DNA of 64,000 nucleotides from Steroidobacter agaridevorans (GCF_009932555.1 NZ_BLJO01000004.1:623257-687256); one strand, 5' to 3'; shown: positions 1 to 9,296, numbered from the stretch's first letter. Notes: generated from the sequence alone by a model not told the origin. Translations and numbers: made by a program.

Positions 1-657
1 GAAGTAGTTCACCAGGTTGAAACCAAACAAGCTGCCGCTGTAGCTCCACAAGTCCTTGGCATGGTCGGAGCTCCAGCCCCATTTCATCTTCGCGTCCGAC
101 GCAATCCAAAACTGGATCGCCGAGAGCACCGCGACCGTCAATGTCTGCAGCACCAGAGCGTAGGGCCCGGCGCCGAGATACGCGGACACCACGGCGACGG
201 TGAATCCCGTCAGCAGCGCGACTATTTCGATGCGAGCAACGGTTGCGAACTGCGACGCGCGCTCCAGCAATGCCTGATGCACCGTCGTGGCGCTGAGAAA
301 CGGAAACGACAGCGCACTCAGCTGCACCAACGGTGCGAGCCCCGTTGCTTGGAAAACGTGTTCGGCAACGAACGAAAAGCCGAACAGGCACACCGCGAGC
401 CCCAGGCCGATGAAACAATTGGTCCAGTGCGCCGTCAGCACGGTCGCCTCATCCAGCGTCTCCCGCTGGATGATCGCGGACGCCATGCCCATGTCCCGCA
501 GCAGCAATGCGAAATTCGTGATCGCGAACACGATGGCGACCAGGCCGAAGTCGGCCGGCGTCAGCAATCGGGACAGGACCAGCAGGCCCAGCAGCTGCAC
601 GCTGATTCGCGTGACCTGGATCATGCCGACCCAGCGCACATTACGAACGGCGGACAT
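1..657 (-). CDS. Polysaccharide flippase, Wzx/WzxC-like (partial)
   Basis: The first 219 residues are visible; the gene runs off the left edge, so its C-terminus is missing. The ATG at 657 overlaps the stop of the acyltransferase gene (TGATG), showing tight coupling. The protein begins MSAVRNVRW and then has hydrophobic helices, including one containing SVQLLGLLVLSRLLTPADFG. That basic start followed by R-L-L-T-P-x-D-F-G is typical of lipid-linked oligosaccharide flippases of the Polysacc_synt/MATE-like superfamily. In such loci the flippase moves undecaprenyl-linked repeat units across the inner membrane for the Wzy polymerase, here probably the product at 8028-9296. The family call rests on sequence pattern and context; the substrate cannot be inferred. 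Confidence 0.8.
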   Translation of the reverse strand, partial: MSAVRNVRWVGMIQVTRISVQLLGLLVLSRLLTPADFGLVAIVFAITNFALLLRDMGMASAIIQRETLDEATVLTAHWTNCFIGLGLAVCLFGFSFVAEHVFQATGLAPLVQLSALSFPFLSATTVHQALLERASQFATVARIEIVALLTGFTVAVVSAYLGAGPYALVLQTLTVAVLSAIQFWIASDAKMKWGWSSDHAKDLWSYSGSLFGFNLVNYF

Positions 658-1826
658 CAGCGCTCCTGCTGGCTGGCCGCGGTTGCGCTGCCGGCAACCA
701 GATCGGCCGCGACTGGAACGGTCGATTCGCTGGCTCGCGGCGCCAGGGCGCGCTCGAAGTTCGGACGCAGCCAGCGGCCCACGACTCGATAGTGACGTTC
801 GAATGCCAGATACAACAGATAGGCGCAGCCATGGGCTGCGACCACGGCGATGGCCACATTCACCCAGGTGCTCTCGGTCTTTACATGTTCCAGGACCAGG
901 ATTAGGACGGTGTTATGGATCAAATACAAACTGTAGCTATATGACGCCAGGAATTTCACCGACCCACGCAGCAGGGACGGCGCGCGCTGTACGCTGATCA
1001 GCAGTGCCAGCACCCCGAACATAATCATGGCCATCAACAGCGCCGTTTGCAGATCGAACGGCTGAAAGCCAACCTTGCCGGCGCGCCCGACCAGCGCGAT
1101 GACGCTGAATGCCGTCACGGCCGTGGCGACGCTGCGAATGTTTGCGTAGCCATTGGCTCGCCACAGGTGAAACAGATAACCGGTGATCGCGCCCAGCAGC
1201 CAGATCAAGCTCAGCGATTTGCCGCCGCCCGCCGCTGCATTCCAGATCAGCACGGGCACTGCGACTGCCACCAGCGCCAGGCCCAGCCATCGATCGATGC
1301 GCTCGCGCTTGAGCAGACAGAAAAAGAACAGGCCCATGGACACGTAGATCCACATCTCGATCGCCACCGTCCAGAACGGCTCCGCGGAGTTGTATGAGCG
1401 GATGCGCCACGGGAAATCGATGCCTGCGAACTCGAGGCCCTGAAACACGGCGTGATCCTGCAGCAGCAGCAGATTGCCCAGGAAAGTGAGCACGCCGGTG
1501 TTCGTGCCGCCCTGGCTGTGATTGGTGTGGATGAGCGTCAGGTTGAGGATCGCGATCAGGATCAATGCCGGCAGGTACGGCGTCATGATGCGAGCGACCC
1601 GATCGGCGAGGAAGCCGGGCAGACGCGGCTCCGGCTTGTTCAGCCAGTTCAGCATCGACTGCATGATCAGAAAGCCGGACAACAAAAAGAAGATCGCGAC
1701 GCCCAGGTTGCCGAGGCTGTAGGGATCGCGAATGCCCAAATACAGCGCCATGACATGCGCGGCGATGACCAGATTGGCGCCGGCTGCGCGCAAGGCGTCG
1801 AGGTAGGTCGACGCCATTTCGCTCAT
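657..1826 (-). CDS. Membrane acyltransferase, OafA/acyltransferase-3 family
   Basis: A 389-residue polytopic protein starting MSEMASTYLDALRAAGANLV. It has the acyltransferase-3 layout: an N-terminal segment, a helix LGVAIFFLLSGFLI in the position of the family FF-x-S-G-F motif, about ten hydrophobic helices, and a C-terminal S-Y-S-L-Y-L-I-H segment. Family members move acyl groups (acetyl, succinyl) from cytoplasmic donors onto polysaccharide or lipid acceptors at the membrane. The reading frame stays open far upstream of 1826, but that translation is low-complexity Arg/Ala sequence antisense-like to the neighbouring gene, so the start at 1826 is preferred. It lies 20 bases after the GT2 stop and overlaps the flippase start. 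A role in decorating the exopolysaccharide is inferred from context. Confidence 0.85.
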   Translation of the reverse strand: MSEMASTYLDALRAAGANLVIAAHVMALYLGIRDPYSLGNLGVAIFFLLSGFLIMQSMLNWLNKPEPRLPGFLADRVARIMTPYLPALILIAILNLTLIHTNHSQGGTNTGVLTFLGNLLLLQDHAVFQGLEFAGIDFPWRIRSYNSAEPFWTVAIEMWIYVSMGLFFFCLLKRERIDRWLGLALVAVAVPVLIWNAAAGGGKSLSLIWLLGAITGYLFHLWRANGYANIRSVATAVTAFSVIALVGRAGKVGFQPFDLQTALLMAMIMFGVLALLISVQRAPSLLRGSVKFLASYSYSLYLIHNTVLILVLEHVKTESTWVNVAIAVVAAHGCAYLLYLAFERHYRVVGRWLRPNFERALAPRASESTVPVAADLVAGSATAASQQER

Positions 1827-1846
1827 GGCATGGCCGTCAGCGGGCT

Positions 1847-2758
1847 TCACGACCTGGCTCCGAGGCGTGCGCGCAGCGCGCCGTAATTGCGCATGCCGAG
1901 GCTGTGTTTCAGCAGCAGGCTTACCGCATTCGGCGGCGGCAATGCGCCGGAGAACACAGACAACGCCAGTCGCCATGACCAGCGCAAGGTACCGGCCGCG
2001 CCGGGTGTCGGTCCGACACTGCGAATCTCCAGCCCCAGCTTTTGCGCACGCGTGAGCCGCGGATGGGCGTTTAGAAACGTCTGCATGACCGTTGGGTCCG
2101 GGTTCGAGCTGACGCGTTTCGGGTTGCCGACGTTGCGCCACTCGACCAGCGGCTGCGGACAGAACGTCGCGGCGATGCCGGCTTCGTCCAACGTGAGCAC
2201 GAAGTCGAGGTCCTGAAAGCGGCGCAGCCGTTCGTTGAAGCGACACTTCGTCAGCAGATGCCGGGGCACCATGAGGGTGCTGGTCTGCATGATGTTGCCG
2301 GCCTTGAGCATGTAGTCCGCCAGGCTCTCGCCGATGAACGGCTCGCGCTTCGGCAGGATGTGCTTCTCGTCGTACTCGTTGACCTGCTCGACGGCGCTGA
2401 AACAAAACGAATCGCGCGTCTGCGTGCGTAACAGCATCATTTGATTTGCGAGCTTGTTCGGCGCCCACAGATCGTCGGCGTCGAGAAATGCGACGACGTC
2501 GCCGGTCGAATGGTCGATGCCACGATTACGCGCAGCGCCGCCGCCGCCGTTTTTCGGGCTGCGCACGATCAGCAAGTCGGGGCCCGCGACCGCTTCGGCT
2601 CGTTGAATCGTGTCGTCCTTGGAGACGTCGTCGACGACGACGATCTGCGTCGGACGCAACGTCTGCGCGCGCGCCGTGGCGATGGCCTGTTGAATCGTGT
2701 TCCTCGCGTTGTAGGCGGGAATCACGACCGACACGGTTTTGAGTGAGTTGTAGTTCAT
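1847..2758 (-). CDS. Glycosyltransferase family 2 (GT-A)
   Basis: A 303-residue cytosolic glycosyltransferase. The N-terminal nucleotide-sugar fold is clear: VSVVIPAYNA at about 9-18, VVDD at 41-44, and the metal-binding D-A-D-D at 93-96. No transmembrane helix is evident. The gene sits 2 bases after the stop of the upstream GT8-like gene and 20 bases before the acyltransferase start, so it is part of the exopolysaccharide operon. It should add one sugar to the lipid-linked repeat unit; donor and acceptor cannot be read from the sequence. Confidence 0.85.
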   Translation of the reverse strand: MNYNSLKTVSVVIPAYNARNTIQQAIATARAQTLRPTQIVVVDDVSKDDTIQRAEAVAGPDLLIVRSPKNGGGGAARNRGIDHSTGDVVAFLDADDLWAPNKLANQMMLLRTQTRDSFCFSAVEQVNEYDEKHILPKREPFIGESLADYMLKAGNIMQTSTLMVPRHLLTKCRFNERLRRFQDLDFVLTLDEAGIAATFCPQPLVEWRNVGNPKRVSSNPDPTVMQTFLNAHPRLTRAQKLGLEIRSVGPTPGAAGTLRWSWRLALSVFSGALPPPNAVSLLLKHSLGMRNYGALRARLGARS

Positions 2759-2760
2759 AT

Positions 2761-3630
2761 TCAGGTTGCCAGGTGCTGTTGCATCGCTGGGTAGGTCAGC
2801 GAGGTCGCGAACGAGCCGCCGCTCAGATGCGCCACTTCGTAAGGCCGATCTTTACGAGGACCCGCAAGGTGAATGACGGAAAGCGGACGATGCGGCGCCG
2901 TCGGCTCGCAGAGCAGCTTCTGTTCGGCGTTCCAGACCGGACAGCTCAGATGCGGCAACCAGTTGAAGCGCGCGGGCAGGAGCGCCGTCGACAGATTTTC
3001 GAGATGAATCGCCGCGAACAGCGCGTGCTGATCCATGTTCACCTTGCCGGTACGCTCCAGCGCTTTCGTGTAGTAGCGCTGCCACTGTTGCCAATGTGGC
3101 GCCGTGTCTTTGAGACACAGCACGCCGATGTTGATACTGGTCGCGAACGAGCAGCGCAGGCCGTCGAGCACGCCGAACGAGGCGACCATGTTTCCCGCCC
3201 ACCACTTCCAGTCCGTGAATGTTTTGCGATATCCCGGACCGTTCTCCGTCACGACGGCCGCGCCGCGGGCACGCGCGCCTTCGGCATAAGCGGTAACGAA
3301 CTCGGGCGTTTGCATCCACGCGTCGGCGTCGAACCACAAATAAATCTCGTAGCCGGGGAAGTAGTCGCGCAGCGCTGTGCGAGCCACGAGGCCGATGTTT
3401 CGCAACGTGCGCGCTTCTTGCGGCACGGGCAGTGTCCACTGCGGTTCGACTATCTTGCAGCCGAACGCGCTCAGTTGTGCGCGTTGAGCCTCGGTCAGTC
3501 CTTGATCGATGATGCCCATGTCCAGCGCACGAGTTTCCGCGTGCGCGCGCAAAGAGCTGATCGCCGCAATGATCCAGGGAAAGAAATGAGCGTCGCCGCC
3601 CGTGATGATGATTTCCCTGCTCAAGCGCAT
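2761..3630 (-). CDS. Putative glycosyltransferase (GT8-like, DxD)
   Basis: A 289-residue soluble protein. It opens with a Rossmann-like segment (REIIITGGDAHFF), has a short helix near 15-28, and carries a D-A-D-A-W motif at about 101-105 following Y-L-W-F, resembling the DxD metal site of GT-A enzymes such as GT8. A later N-x-D-Q-H-A-L-F segment resembles the conserved middle of these folds. Its start is the ATG at 3630, close behind a TAGGAG sequence. It heads the distal half of the exopolysaccharide genes and is divergent from the GH16 gene, with only 62 bases between them. Family assignment is moderate; substrate unknown. Confidence 0.65.
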   Translation of the reverse strand: MRLSREIIITGGDAHFFPWIIAAISSLRAHAETRALDMGIIDQGLTEAQRAQLSAFGCKIVEPQWTLPVPQEARTLRNIGLVARTALRDYFPGYEIYLWFDADAWMQTPEFVTAYAEGARARGAAVVTENGPGYRKTFTDWKWWAGNMVASFGVLDGLRCSFATSINIGVLCLKDTAPHWQQWQRYYTKALERTGKVNMDQHALFAAIHLENLSTALLPARFNWLPHLSCPVWNAEQKLLCEPTAPHRPLSVIHLAGPRKDRPYEVAHLSGGSFATSLTYPAMQQHLAT

Positions 3631-3692
3631 GCTCCTATTGCCAGTCGGCGGCCAGATCGTGAAGATGGCCGGGAAGAATTCGAGAGGTGACG

Positions 3693-4604
3693 ATGAGCAT
3701 CATCGCTCTTGCAGCGGCGGCGGCCACGGCTTGTACTGCATTGTTGGGACCGCCCATCGATCCGGCGCGGCCTTACAAACAAACCGGCGAGTTCGAGCTG
3801 GTCAAGGATTACACCTTCGGTCGCAGTCGCAAGGATGCGACCATCGATACGCGCGCCAAGCTCGATCAGGAATTTTTCTACCGTTACATCTATGAGAACG
3901 GCAAGCTCGACGGGCTGAAGACGTACTGGTCGTACCATCGTGACTATCCCGACGGCGACCCGCGCTCGCTGCATGTGTTCGATGACTGCACGCTCACATT
4001 GAAAGGGCGCATTCCGCCGGGCGGCGGCTTGAAGCCGCGCGGCCTGGAGTCGGGCATGTTGCGTGGCAAGCTGCCGGTCACCGACGGCATGTATATCGAG
4101 ATGCGAGCGAAGCTGCCGACGGGCGTTGGCGCATGGCCGGCGTTCTGGTTGAATCCCGGCGTGCAGTATCCAGATGGCAAATTCTCCGAGCTGCCGTGGC
4201 CGCCGGAAATCGACATCTTCGAGTTCTTCAACTGGCAGGGCCGGCCGGAAACGCGCGTGATGACCGGCTACGTGCAGACCCATAAGAATCCCGAGCGCTA
4301 CGGCCCGCCGAAGGATCTGTGGACCAAATTCAAGAAGAACGAGTACATCCCCGGCTTCGATTTCTCCGCCGACTTCCACGTGTTCTCGCTCGACTGGGTC
4401 AAGGACCAGCCGATCTGGTTGCTCGACGGCGAGCCGATCAAGCAGACGTACTACGTCTGGAGCAAGCCGGTGCCCGCGCACATCCTCGTGACCAATCAGC
4501 TCGGAATGATCCTGAAGGGTGTCGACGTTTCTTCGATGAAAGCCGACGAGTCGCAGTGGAACTATGCGATCGATTACATCCGTGTGTGGCGACGGAAGCA
4601 GTGA
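3693..4604 (+). CDS. Glycoside hydrolase family 16, secreted glycanase
   Basis: A 303-residue protein with an N-terminal hydrophobic stretch of Ala-rich secretion-signal type and a GH16 catalytic core. The motif E-I-D-I-F-E at 172-177 matches the GH16 signature E-[ILV]-D-[IVAF]-x-E; E172 is the expected nucleophile and E177 the acid/base. Family-typical W-P-A-F-W-L precedes it, and aromatic residues flank it. The ATG at 3693 is chosen over the in-frame GTG at 3687 because GAGAGG lies 5 bases upstream. It is the only plus-strand gene inside the exopolysaccharide block. GH16 enzymes of such loci usually trim or release the polymer; that role is inferred. A Cys at residue 14 sits in a poor lipobox, so a lipoprotein form is possible but weak. 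Confidence 0.85.
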   Translation: MSIIALAAAAATACTALLGPPIDPARPYKQTGEFELVKDYTFGRSRKDATIDTRAKLDQEFFYRYIYENGKLDGLKTYWSYHRDYPDGDPRSLHVFDDCTLTLKGRIPPGGGLKPRGLESGMLRGKLPVTDGMYIEMRAKLPTGVGAWPAFWLNPGVQYPDGKFSELPWPPEIDIFEFFNWQGRPETRVMTGYVQTHKNPERYGPPKDLWTKFKKNEYIPGFDFSADFHVFSLDWVKDQPIWLLDGEPIKQTYYVWSKPVPAHILVTNQLGMILKGVDVSSMKADESQWNYAIDYIRVWRRKQ

Positions 4605-4629
4605 GGAGTTGAGCGGCGGCACGTTGCAC

Positions 4630-5610
4630 TCACGCCCCGCGAACGGGAGTTCTGGAGGATCGCAGCTGCTGTCGAACCCAGCCCTTCGCGCGCCCTAGCG
4701 GGGCGCGCAGCCGCCAGAGCGCAACCTTGGCCGTCGCCGTGAGGTGAGATGCGCCCGGCATCACCATGGTCATTGCGTCGATGCAGAGCACGGGCTTGCC
4801 CGCGCCGGTGGCGATCTCGTGCGCCTGGCCGATCTCGCTCTCATAGAACATCGTCGCGCCCGTTTCGCGATACACGCGAATCTTGTGCGAGCAGTGCGCG
4901 CCTTGTCGGATGCGCTCGGCGCGGCTCGGCAGGTCGACGAGGTGCAGCTGGCCGTAAGCAATGTTGTTTGCCGCCAGCCAGTCCTCGGTGAGGCTGCGAT
5001 ATTTCTCGAGACGGGCAGTCACGATGTGGCCGATCTTCAAGGTCGGGCGGAACAGCGGGCGCGCGGTGGCGAGGAATTTCTCGTAACGCGGACCGTCGTC
5101 GTTCTCGTACGCTGTCGGGTCGACGCACAGCACGCCGTCCATGTCGAAGCAGGCGGTCTCCACGCAGGCGTGATGAAACGCGTTCCACTCGAATAGCCGG
5201 GGCAGCGGCATCGTGATGAAAGAAACATCCACGCTGCTCTTGTGCGACGGCGCGACCACCGCGGCGCACGTCGAGACGCGGCCCGAGTAGCCTGACTCCT
5301 GAATGCGTGCGACCGCCTTCTGCATCGAACCACCGGTCGCAATGCTGTCGTCGACCAGCAGGATGTGCTGCGCCTGGCGCAGCGAATTCAGTGCGATGCC
5401 GAGTTTGCGCGTGTGACCGTGGCTGATGTTGCCGTCGGCGATGAAGGTATCGATGTCGCAGACCAGGCGATTCAGGAACAGCCCGATCTGATACGCGGGC
5501 ACCATGCCACTGCGCGGGATGCCGACGATCAAATCCACATCCGCCGGAATCGCATAAAGTTGCGACCGGATGGCGTTGGACAGCTGGGCAAATGAAACGT
5601 AACCGAACAT
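4630..5610 (-). CDS. Phosphoribosyltransferase-HAD fusion protein
   Basis: A 326-residue two-domain protein. Residues 1-125 are a type I phosphoribosyltransferase: the PRPP-binding loop reads LLVDDSIATGG (about 84-94), preceded by GIPRSGMVPA. Residues 150-290 look like a HAD hydrolase: D-M-D-G-V-L at 156-161 (motif I), V-T-A-R at 197-200 (motif II position) and a Lys near 243. The usual acidic motif IV is only F-Y-E-S-E at 255-259. It lies 13 bases after the GT4 stop, so it is likely co-transcribed with exopolysaccharide genes. It may handle a phosphorylated sugar or nucleotide precursor, but no substrate can be read. Not orotate phosphoribosyltransferase by context. Confidence 0.7.
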   Translation of the reverse strand: MFGYVSFAQLSNAIRSQLYAIPADVDLIVGIPRSGMVPAYQIGLFLNRLVCDIDTFIADGNISHGHTRKLGIALNSLRQAQHILLVDDSIATGGSMQKAVARIQESGYSGRVSTCAAVVAPSHKSSVDVSFITMPLPRLFEWNAFHHACVETACFDMDGVLCVDPTAYENDDGPRYEKFLATARPLFRPTLKIGHIVTARLEKYRSLTEDWLAANNIAYGQLHLVDLPSRAERIRQGAHCSHKIRVYRETGATMFYESEIGQAHEIATGAGKPVLCIDAMTMVMPGASHLTATAKVALWRLRAPLGRAKGWVRQQLRSSRTPVRGA

Positions 5611-5623
5611 TCAGCGCTCCTGC

Positions 5624-6865
5624 TCAGGCGCTCGCGGCGGCGGCGGTGGCCGACGAGCGTGCGGGGGAGTTCGCACGCGCCTTCTGCAACTCCGCGATGC
5701 GCTGCTGTAACTGCAGCCCGCGGTCCTCCCATCGATACAAGGTTTTCGCCTGCTCGAACGCGGCCGTCTGCAAGCGATTCAAATGCTCCAGACGGTCGAT
5801 GTGCTCGACGATGGCGGACGTCAGACCGGCAAAATCGGTGCTGGTGATCAAATCCTCGCGCAGCTTCGGGGGCAGGCCCGCAGCGGCGGCGTCGACAGTC
5901 GCCACCGGGACGCGGCCGAAAATGTAATCCAGGAACTTCAGCTTGAAGCCGCCGCCGATCAGCTCGGGAACGATGGCGATGCGCGCCTGCGCCAGGAACG
6001 GCGCGAGGTCTTTGACAAAGCCTTCGAAACGCGTCGCACGGCTGGTGGCGAGCAGTGTTTGTTTCAGGTCATCGGGCACATCGCCGGCGACGACCAGCTC
6101 GATGCCGTGCGCGGCGAACTGGGCGTCGGCGTGCTCGACGAAGCGGGCGAGGTTTTCGCGCTTCACGACCCACTGGAACGAACCGACGATAACCGCGCGG
6201 CGCGGAACCGAAGCATCGATGACTCGCTCGGGCGCAACGGCGCCCTCATAGCCAGGCGTCAGCGTGAGCGTGTTGTTATCGCTGCGATGAGCCCGCAGTG
6301 CCTGCTCGTCTTCGATGGTAATGGCCGACACCAGGTCGACCTCGCGCAACAGCTGACGTTCCAGGCCGCGAACCTTGTAGTAGTTCTGCCAGAGCGCCAG
6401 TCGCTTCGGCAAGCCGGCTTCGGCTTGCCTGGCCATGGAATGCCACAACACTTCTTCGTGATTGTGAGAAACATGGACCAGGATGGCTTTCGCGCCCAGT
6501 TTCGTCGCGCGATAGGCTTTGCAACGATCCAGCGCCCAACCGGCGCCGTAGCTGTCGAAGACGATCGCATCCCACGGCTCACGCAGTTGCTCTTCGAGCA
6601 GCGCACGATATGCGCTCGTCGAATCGACGGCCGCGGTCAGCGGAAAACGATTCAACAAGGCGACGGCGGTGTTCCGACGATCGCCCGGGACAGAAACCCA
6701 TTCCATGCGGGCACGGTTCTTCGGCGTGGCTTCAGTGCTGCCAAAGCCGAGCACGCGCACGAACGCACCGGCCTGGGCCAGCGCTTCGGAAAGTTTTGCC
6801 GAGTACACCTTCAACCCCTCGTTCATGGGGTAGGGCACGTGCCGGCTGATCCACAAACATCTCAT
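5624..6865 (-). CDS. Glycosyltransferase family 4/1 (GT-B)
   Basis: A 413-residue GT-B glycosyltransferase. The N-terminus has MRCLWISRHVPYPMNEGLKV with a glycine-loop type start. The C-terminal donor domain shows AVIVGSFQW, VVAGDVP, a segment V-P-E-L-I-G-G-G-F-K-L-K resembling the E-x7-E region, and a downstream F-L-D-Y-I-F-G-R-V-P-V-A. The last 25 residues are low-complexity Ala/Ser. The ATG at 6865 overlaps the stop of the upstream GT2 gene (ATGA), which decides the start against a longer open frame. It should transfer a nucleotide-sugar residue to the growing lipid-linked unit at the inner membrane. Confidence 0.85.
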   Translation of the reverse strand: MRCLWISRHVPYPMNEGLKVYSAKLSEALAQAGAFVRVLGFGSTEATPKNRARMEWVSVPGDRRNTAVALLNRFPLTAAVDSTSAYRALLEEQLREPWDAIVFDSYGAGWALDRCKAYRATKLGAKAILVHVSHNHEEVLWHSMARQAEAGLPKRLALWQNYYKVRGLERQLLREVDLVSAITIEDEQALRAHRSDNNTLTLTPGYEGAVAPERVIDASVPRRAVIVGSFQWVVKRENLARFVEHADAQFAAHGIELVVAGDVPDDLKQTLLATSRATRFEGFVKDLAPFLAQARIAIVPELIGGGFKLKFLDYIFGRVPVATVDAAAAGLPPKLREDLITSTDFAGLTSAIVEHIDRLEHLNRLQTAAFEQAKTLYRWEDRGLQLQQRIAELQKARANSPARSSATAAAASA

Positions 6866-8031
6866 TCGGCGACCTTGCGTAACGAGGCGACCGGCGTCCA
6901 GGTCTGGAACCGTTCGCCACGCACCGATTTCCAGACACCCAATCCCGCGCCCGCCATGCTGGTGACGATGTCGACGATCTGCGAGAACGGCTTGATCGCG
7001 TAACGGGCGCCGAGAATGAAACCAATAGAGCAGGCAGCAACCAGCACCACCGCGGCCCATGAGTAGCCTGCAACCGCCAGCGCAGCGACCGTGAAGACGC
7101 CGCTGAGCGCGAGGAAATAAATGCACAGCCAGCGCAACAGCTTGTGCGACACGTATTTGTAGACGGTCACGACGTTGAGCTTTCGGATGTGCGGCCAGAT
7201 CAGCCGATGCACATTGAACGCCTGGCAAGCGATGCGGGCCTTGCGGCCGAATTCGTCGGACGCGTTGCTCGCCGACTCTTCGAAGGCGCGCGCGTCTTTC
7301 GATTGCACGATGCGATAGCCCTGGATCAGCACCCAGAACGATACGAACATGTCGTCGATGATGTGATCGGGCGGCGCCTTGTGCAGCGAGCGGCGGATCG
7401 CAAACAAAGATCCATCGGCGCCCATCACCGAGCCTGTCTCCTGCTCGAGCCGCTTGATGCCTTCTTCCAGGCGCCAATAAAGCGAGCCGGTCGACGCGGT
7501 CACCGAAGCGCCGCCGTTCGTATAGATGAGATTGCCACAGACGCAGCCGATCTCCGGATCCTCGAAGGAGGCGCGCAGCTTGTCGAGCACTTCCATGTCC
7601 AGCATGACGTTGGCGTCCGTAAACAGGATCACATCGCCCGTGGCGCGGCTCGCCAGCAGGTTCATGCCATAGGTCTTGCCATGCCGTGCAGGCGAGACAT
7701 GGAAGTTGATATGCGGCGCGTAGGCGCGCAGGCGCTTGGCGGTCTGATCGCTGGCCGCGTCCACATAGATAAGAATCTCCAGGCCCGGTTCGCGCTGCTT
7801 GAGCGCCAGCAGGTTCTGCAGCTTCTCGCGGATCACGCCTTCCTCGTTGTACGCGCACATGCAGATCGTGAAATCGATGTGCCGTTTGCGGGCCGGCAGC
7901 GGCGGAGCGCGATGCGGCCACAGCTTCTTCATCAGATTCAGCGACAAGGGATAGGTGACGAACGGGTGCTGAGCCAAGCCCAGGCAGATCAACGCCAGCA
8001 CCAGCAGGACGAGTTCGAGTGACATGGTCAT
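6862..8031 (-). CDS. Membrane-anchored glycosyltransferase family 2
   Basis: A 389-residue protein with one N-terminal helix (about residues 3-22), a GT-A catalytic domain and two or three C-terminal helices. The catalytic part has F-T-I-C-M-C-A-Y-N-E-E, the nucleotide-binding I-Y-V-D-A-A-S-D, the DxD-type F-T-D-A-N-V, and a later G-A-D-G-S-L-F acceptor segment. It resembles processive membrane GT2 enzymes such as the hyaluronan/cellulose synthase-like group, though a Q-x-x-R-W motif is not evident, so a single transfer is more likely. ATG at 8031 overlaps the stop of the Wzy-like gene; the in-frame ATG at 8025 is an alternative. Confidence 0.83.
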   Translation of the reverse strand: MTMSLELVLLVLALICLGLAQHPFVTYPLSLNLMKKLWPHRAPPLPARKRHIDFTICMCAYNEEGVIREKLQNLLALKQREPGLEILIYVDAASDQTAKRLRAYAPHINFHVSPARHGKTYGMNLLASRATGDVILFTDANVMLDMEVLDKLRASFEDPEIGCVCGNLIYTNGGASVTASTGSLYWRLEEGIKRLEQETGSVMGADGSLFAIRRSLHKAPPDHIIDDMFVSFWVLIQGYRIVQSKDARAFEESASNASDEFGRKARIACQAFNVHRLIWPHIRKLNVVTVYKYVSHKLLRWLCIYFLALSGVFTVAALAVAGYSWAAVVLVAACSIGFILGARYAIKPFSQIVDIVTSMAGAGLGVWKSVRGERFQTWTPVASLRKVAE

Positions 8032-9296
8032 ATCCGTTTTCTCGCTGGCACATTCGACGTGACCAGCTGCACCTTGCGCGTGGAAGTCAGCACCAGCAGG
8101 CCAAGCGCCAGGCCATGCGAGAACGGCACATACATGCCGTTGAGCAGGAAAGTGAGTGCGATAGCCACGCTCACCATGCGCGGCAGGGGCGAAGCGAACA
8201 GGCTGCTGAAAATGAACGCGAAGTAGGTGAACGCGCCGACCAGCCCGAATTCGAAGATCATCTTGGTGACCGGCATGTCGGCCACCTCGATGGTGAAGAG
8301 GTGCGCGTAATCCATGAACGCGCCAGCGCCGTAGCCGAATAAGGCGCGCGGCAGGTTCGGCCACAGCATCTCTTCGAACATATAAAAGCCGCCGACGAAG
8401 CGCGCGAAGCCGCTCGAGTTCGGATCGCTGAACTCGTTGGCGCGGTTGGCGATGAAGTTCAGGCCCAGCATCTCGCCGAACACCAGCACCGCCGCGGCGG
8501 CAAGCACGCCGAGCAGTGCCAGATCCCAACGGCGATGGAGGAGCACGACGAACGGCATGCAGATCAGCAGGATCGCGATGCCGGTGCCGGCATGCGCCAC
8601 CAGGATGCCGGCCACGTACAGGCCCAGGGGCCACAGGCGCCGTGTCGTGACCGATTCGGCGACGATGGCCACCGCCAGGAATTGAGTCAGGAACGACGGC
8701 TCCAGCATGAACATGCCGGTGGCGCGGACCTGGGTCGAGTAATAGCTGACGGTGCCCTGGGCGTTGAAGCCTTGCACGATGAAATCCGGCGGCAGCAGGT
8801 TGTCGATCGGATACAGCAAGGCGTTGTCGACGATGCCTTGCAGGAAGTACTGCGCGACCGCCAGACAGGCGAGCAGCCGGGCGATATATAAGAAGAACGT
8901 GAGCGCCTTCGGGACGAGCTCGTCGCCGCGGACCACGACCAGCACATAAGGAATGTGCAGCACCGCCAGCATCATCAGCGAGTCGAGCGAGAACATGCCG
9001 GCCTGCAACAGCTGCGGCAGAATCAGCACGGCGAGCGTAATGCAATAGAACCCGAGGCGGCGCGGCTCGATGCGCACGCAATTGTTGAGCATGCCGAACG
9101 CGAGCACCAGCATCATCAACGGAATGGCGATGCCGATGCCTAAGCTGGCGTAGCCCGGGATGCCGAACTTCGACAACAGGCTGGCGCACGCGATCGGCGT
9201 GCACAGCAGGAGCAGGGGCACGAAATCGCTGTGCTGATGTGCTCGCGGCGCGACGTGAACGCCGCCAATGTTGCCGATTGCCGTCGTTTCAGCCAC
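8028..9296 (-). CDS. O-antigen/EPS polymerase, Wzy-like
   Basis: A 422-residue integral membrane protein with about ten to twelve hydrophobic helices and a large periplasmic loop between helices in the second half (about 280-340), containing the aromatic-rich stretch around F-Y-M-F-E-E-M-L-W. That topology is what Wzy polymerases share; they have little sequence signature. The start is GTG at 9296, 8 bases inside the epsG end, because no in-frame ATG occurs for about 70 codons. It should join flipped repeat units into polymer in the periplasm, with length set by the EpsF/EpsG pair just upstream. Confidence 0.75.
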   Translation of the reverse strand: MAETTAIGNIGGVHVAPRAHQHSDFVPLLLLCTPIACASLLSKFGIPGYASLGIGIAIPLMMLVLAFGMLNNCVRIEPRRLGFYCITLAVLILPQLLQAGMFSLDSLMMLAVLHIPYVLVVVRGDELVPKALTFFLYIARLLACLAVAQYFLQGIVDNALLYPIDNLLPPDFIVQGFNAQGTVSYYSTQVRATGMFMLEPSFLTQFLAVAIVAESVTTRRLWPLGLYVAGILVAHAGTGIAILLICMPFVVLLHRRWDLALLGVLAAAAVLVFGEMLGLNFIANRANEFSDPNSSGFARFVGGFYMFEEMLWPNLPRALFGYGAGAFMDYAHLFTIEVADMPVTKMIFEFGLVGAFTYFAFIFSSLFASPLPRMVSVAIALTFLLNGMYVPFSHGLALGLLVLTSTRKVQLVTSNVPARKRI

